Of a stretch of DNA of 40,095 nt, positions 39,209-40,095 are shown piece by piece. Location: the NCBI GenBank assembly GCA_947177925.1, contig CAMWWJ010000001.1, positions 1 through 40,095 on the forward strand. The letters run 5' to 3'. Under the pieces are notes generated by a model. That model did no database searches and was not told where the DNA came from. It worked only from the letters and a program-made list of their open reading frames with translations. A program made the translations under genes and the position numbers. Numbering within the stretch: position 1 is the stretch's first letter; every line of letters begins with the position of its first letter. This DNA is from an uncultured Lachnospiraceae bacterium. GTDB taxonomy: Bacteria > Bacillota > Clostridia > Lachnospirales > Lachnospiraceae.

Positions 39209-40030
39209 ATGGATTCATACGAAGAAAAATATAACAGGCTCCATGCCATGATGAAAGGATATGCACAACAAAATATGGCAGTTGCCTTTTCCGGGGGAGT
39301 CGACAGCAGCCTTTTGTTGAAAATGGCTGTGGCATATGCAAAAGAACAGGGAACGATTGTCTATGGGATTACAGCCGATACAGAGCTGCATCCGGCGGGC
39401 GATATAAAAATTGCAGGGAAAGTAGCAAAAGAGGCAGGGGCAGAACATATTCTGTTAAAGCTAAAGGAGCTAAAACAGGCGGATATCCTTCAAAATCCCG
39501 TTGACCGTTGCTATCGGTGTAAAAAATATCTCTTTGGGGAAATGAAGGAAAAGGCACAGCGGTTAGGCGCTGCAATCTTAATGGAAGGAACCAATGCAGA
39601 TGACCTTCTGGCATATCGTCCGGGAATCAGGGCAGTTGAGGAGCTAGGCATAAAAAGTCCTTTAAAGGAAGCCGGATTGACCAAAACAGAGGTGCGGAGG
39701 CTGGCTTCCCGATATGGCATATCTGTAGCGGACAGACCCTCAGCCCCATGTCTGGCTACCCGTTTTCCCTACGGAGAAACGTTGACTCCTCTGAAGCTGA
39801 AACATGTGGAACAGGGAGAAGCATTTTTAAGGGCATTGGGATTATATAATGTCAGGTTGCGGGTACACGGTGAAATAGCCCGTATTGAAGTGGATGAAGA
39901 CTATATGGCCGGGCTTTTAGAAAAGAAAAGGGAAGTGGCGGCATATTTGAAGGAGCTGGGGTATTCCTATATCACGCTGGATTTGGAAGGCTTTCGTTCC
40001 GGAAGCATGGATATAGGAATCAGGAATTGA
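39209..40030 (+). CDS. larE: LarE, nickel-pincer cofactor sulfur transferase
   Basis: 273-residue LarE. PP-loop SGGVDS at 28-33, a CYRC pair (C101, C104) and the catalytic-type Cys181 in PSAPCLATRFPYGE. LarE adenylates the cofactor precursor and inserts sulfur. The three-cysteine pattern suggests a [4Fe-4S]-dependent catalytic form rather than the sacrificial single-cysteine form. Placement directly after larB makes this the true lar-pathway copy; the paralogue at 4551 shares all three cysteines. The 65 bases after its stop (40031-40095) show no gene or terminator. Confidence 0.9.
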   Translation: MDSYEEKYNRLHAMMKGYAQQNMAVAFSGGVDSSLLLKMAVAYAKEQGTIVYGITADTELHPAGDIKIAGKVAKEAGAEHILLKLKELKQADILQNPVDRCYRCKKYLFGEMKEKAQRLGAAILMEGTNADDLLAYRPGIRAVEELGIKSPLKEAGLTKTEVRRLASRYGISVADRPSAPCLATRFPYGETLTPLKLKHVEQGEAFLRALGLYNVRLRVHGEIARIEVDEDYMAGLLEKKREVAAYLKELGYSYITLDLEGFRSGSMDIGIRN

Positions 40031-40095
40031 ATTTTCCAATGTAACAGTTCAGCCCTCAGTTTTCCCCCGCAGGAATCGGGAACGGCTGCCGACAG

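Noticed and set aside
38548..39249. Long minus-strand frame opposite larB
   Set aside because: It mirrors the codon pattern of larB, contains no recognisable domain and has no promoter or binding site; it is a shadow.

Overview
The window looks like chromosomal DNA of a gut-type Lachnospiraceae or related Clostridia. The evidence is moderate-to-low GC, strong AGGAGG-type ribosome binding sites, nearly everything on the plus strand, and DUF6033-type, DUF4418, AlbA_2/Fic and Lar genes. No rRNA, integrase, transposase or CRISPR array is visible.

Layout: (1) 1-1540 holds two DUF6033-like genes, the second broken by an in-frame stop. (2) 1776-5722 is a sulfur-transfer operon: TcdA-like E1 enzyme, a rhodanese fused to a TtcA-like PP-loop protein, an AzlC-type permease, a LarE-like sulfurtransferase and a small membrane protein. 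(3) 5853-10577 has a LysR regulator with a palindromic operator, a gamma-family PLP enzyme, a MalY/PatB C-S lyase and glutamate-cysteine ligase, ending in a glutamine amidotransferase remnant. (4) 10613-12193 is a cysK-yezD unit whose leader encodes a 31-residue peptide with four consecutive cysteines, followed by a terminator hairpin: a candidate cysteine-responsive attenuator. (5) 12224-12293 is a degenerate tRNA-Cys(GCA)-like sequence. (6) 12395-18773 is a tightly packed nitrogenase-like operon, nifB-nifX-nifH-cysK-nifD-nifK-nifX, followed by a second LysR. (7) 20023-26189 carries a DUF4418 protein, an SsuABC-like importer, a third cysteine synthase and a MacB/FtsX-type exporter. (8) 27415-33503 is rrf2-iscS-truncated iscU-cysE-second nifD/nifK-like pair and a flavin-binding-type protein. 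(9) 33713-34781 is an ECF sigma factor with a membrane anti-sigma-like partner. (10) 34900-38360 is an accessory segment with decayed genes, an AlbA_2 regulator, a Fic protein and small repeat-flanked genes. (11) 38455-40030 is larB-larE.

How the genes fit together: almost everything between 1.8 and 33 kb concerns making, moving or releasing reduced sulfur. One NifH reductase and one NifB-type cofactor maturase could serve two NifDK-like pairs. Three O-acetylserine sulfhydrylases, a serine acetyltransferase and a sulfonate-type importer lie in the same units. No nifE/nifN or nifV is seen. The simplest reading (inference) is a nitrogenase-like system that reduces an organosulfur compound, with released sulfide or thiol captured as cysteine, analogous to the methylthio-alkane reductases of purple bacteria but wired to cysteine synthesis. 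Dinitrogen fixation looks unlikely.
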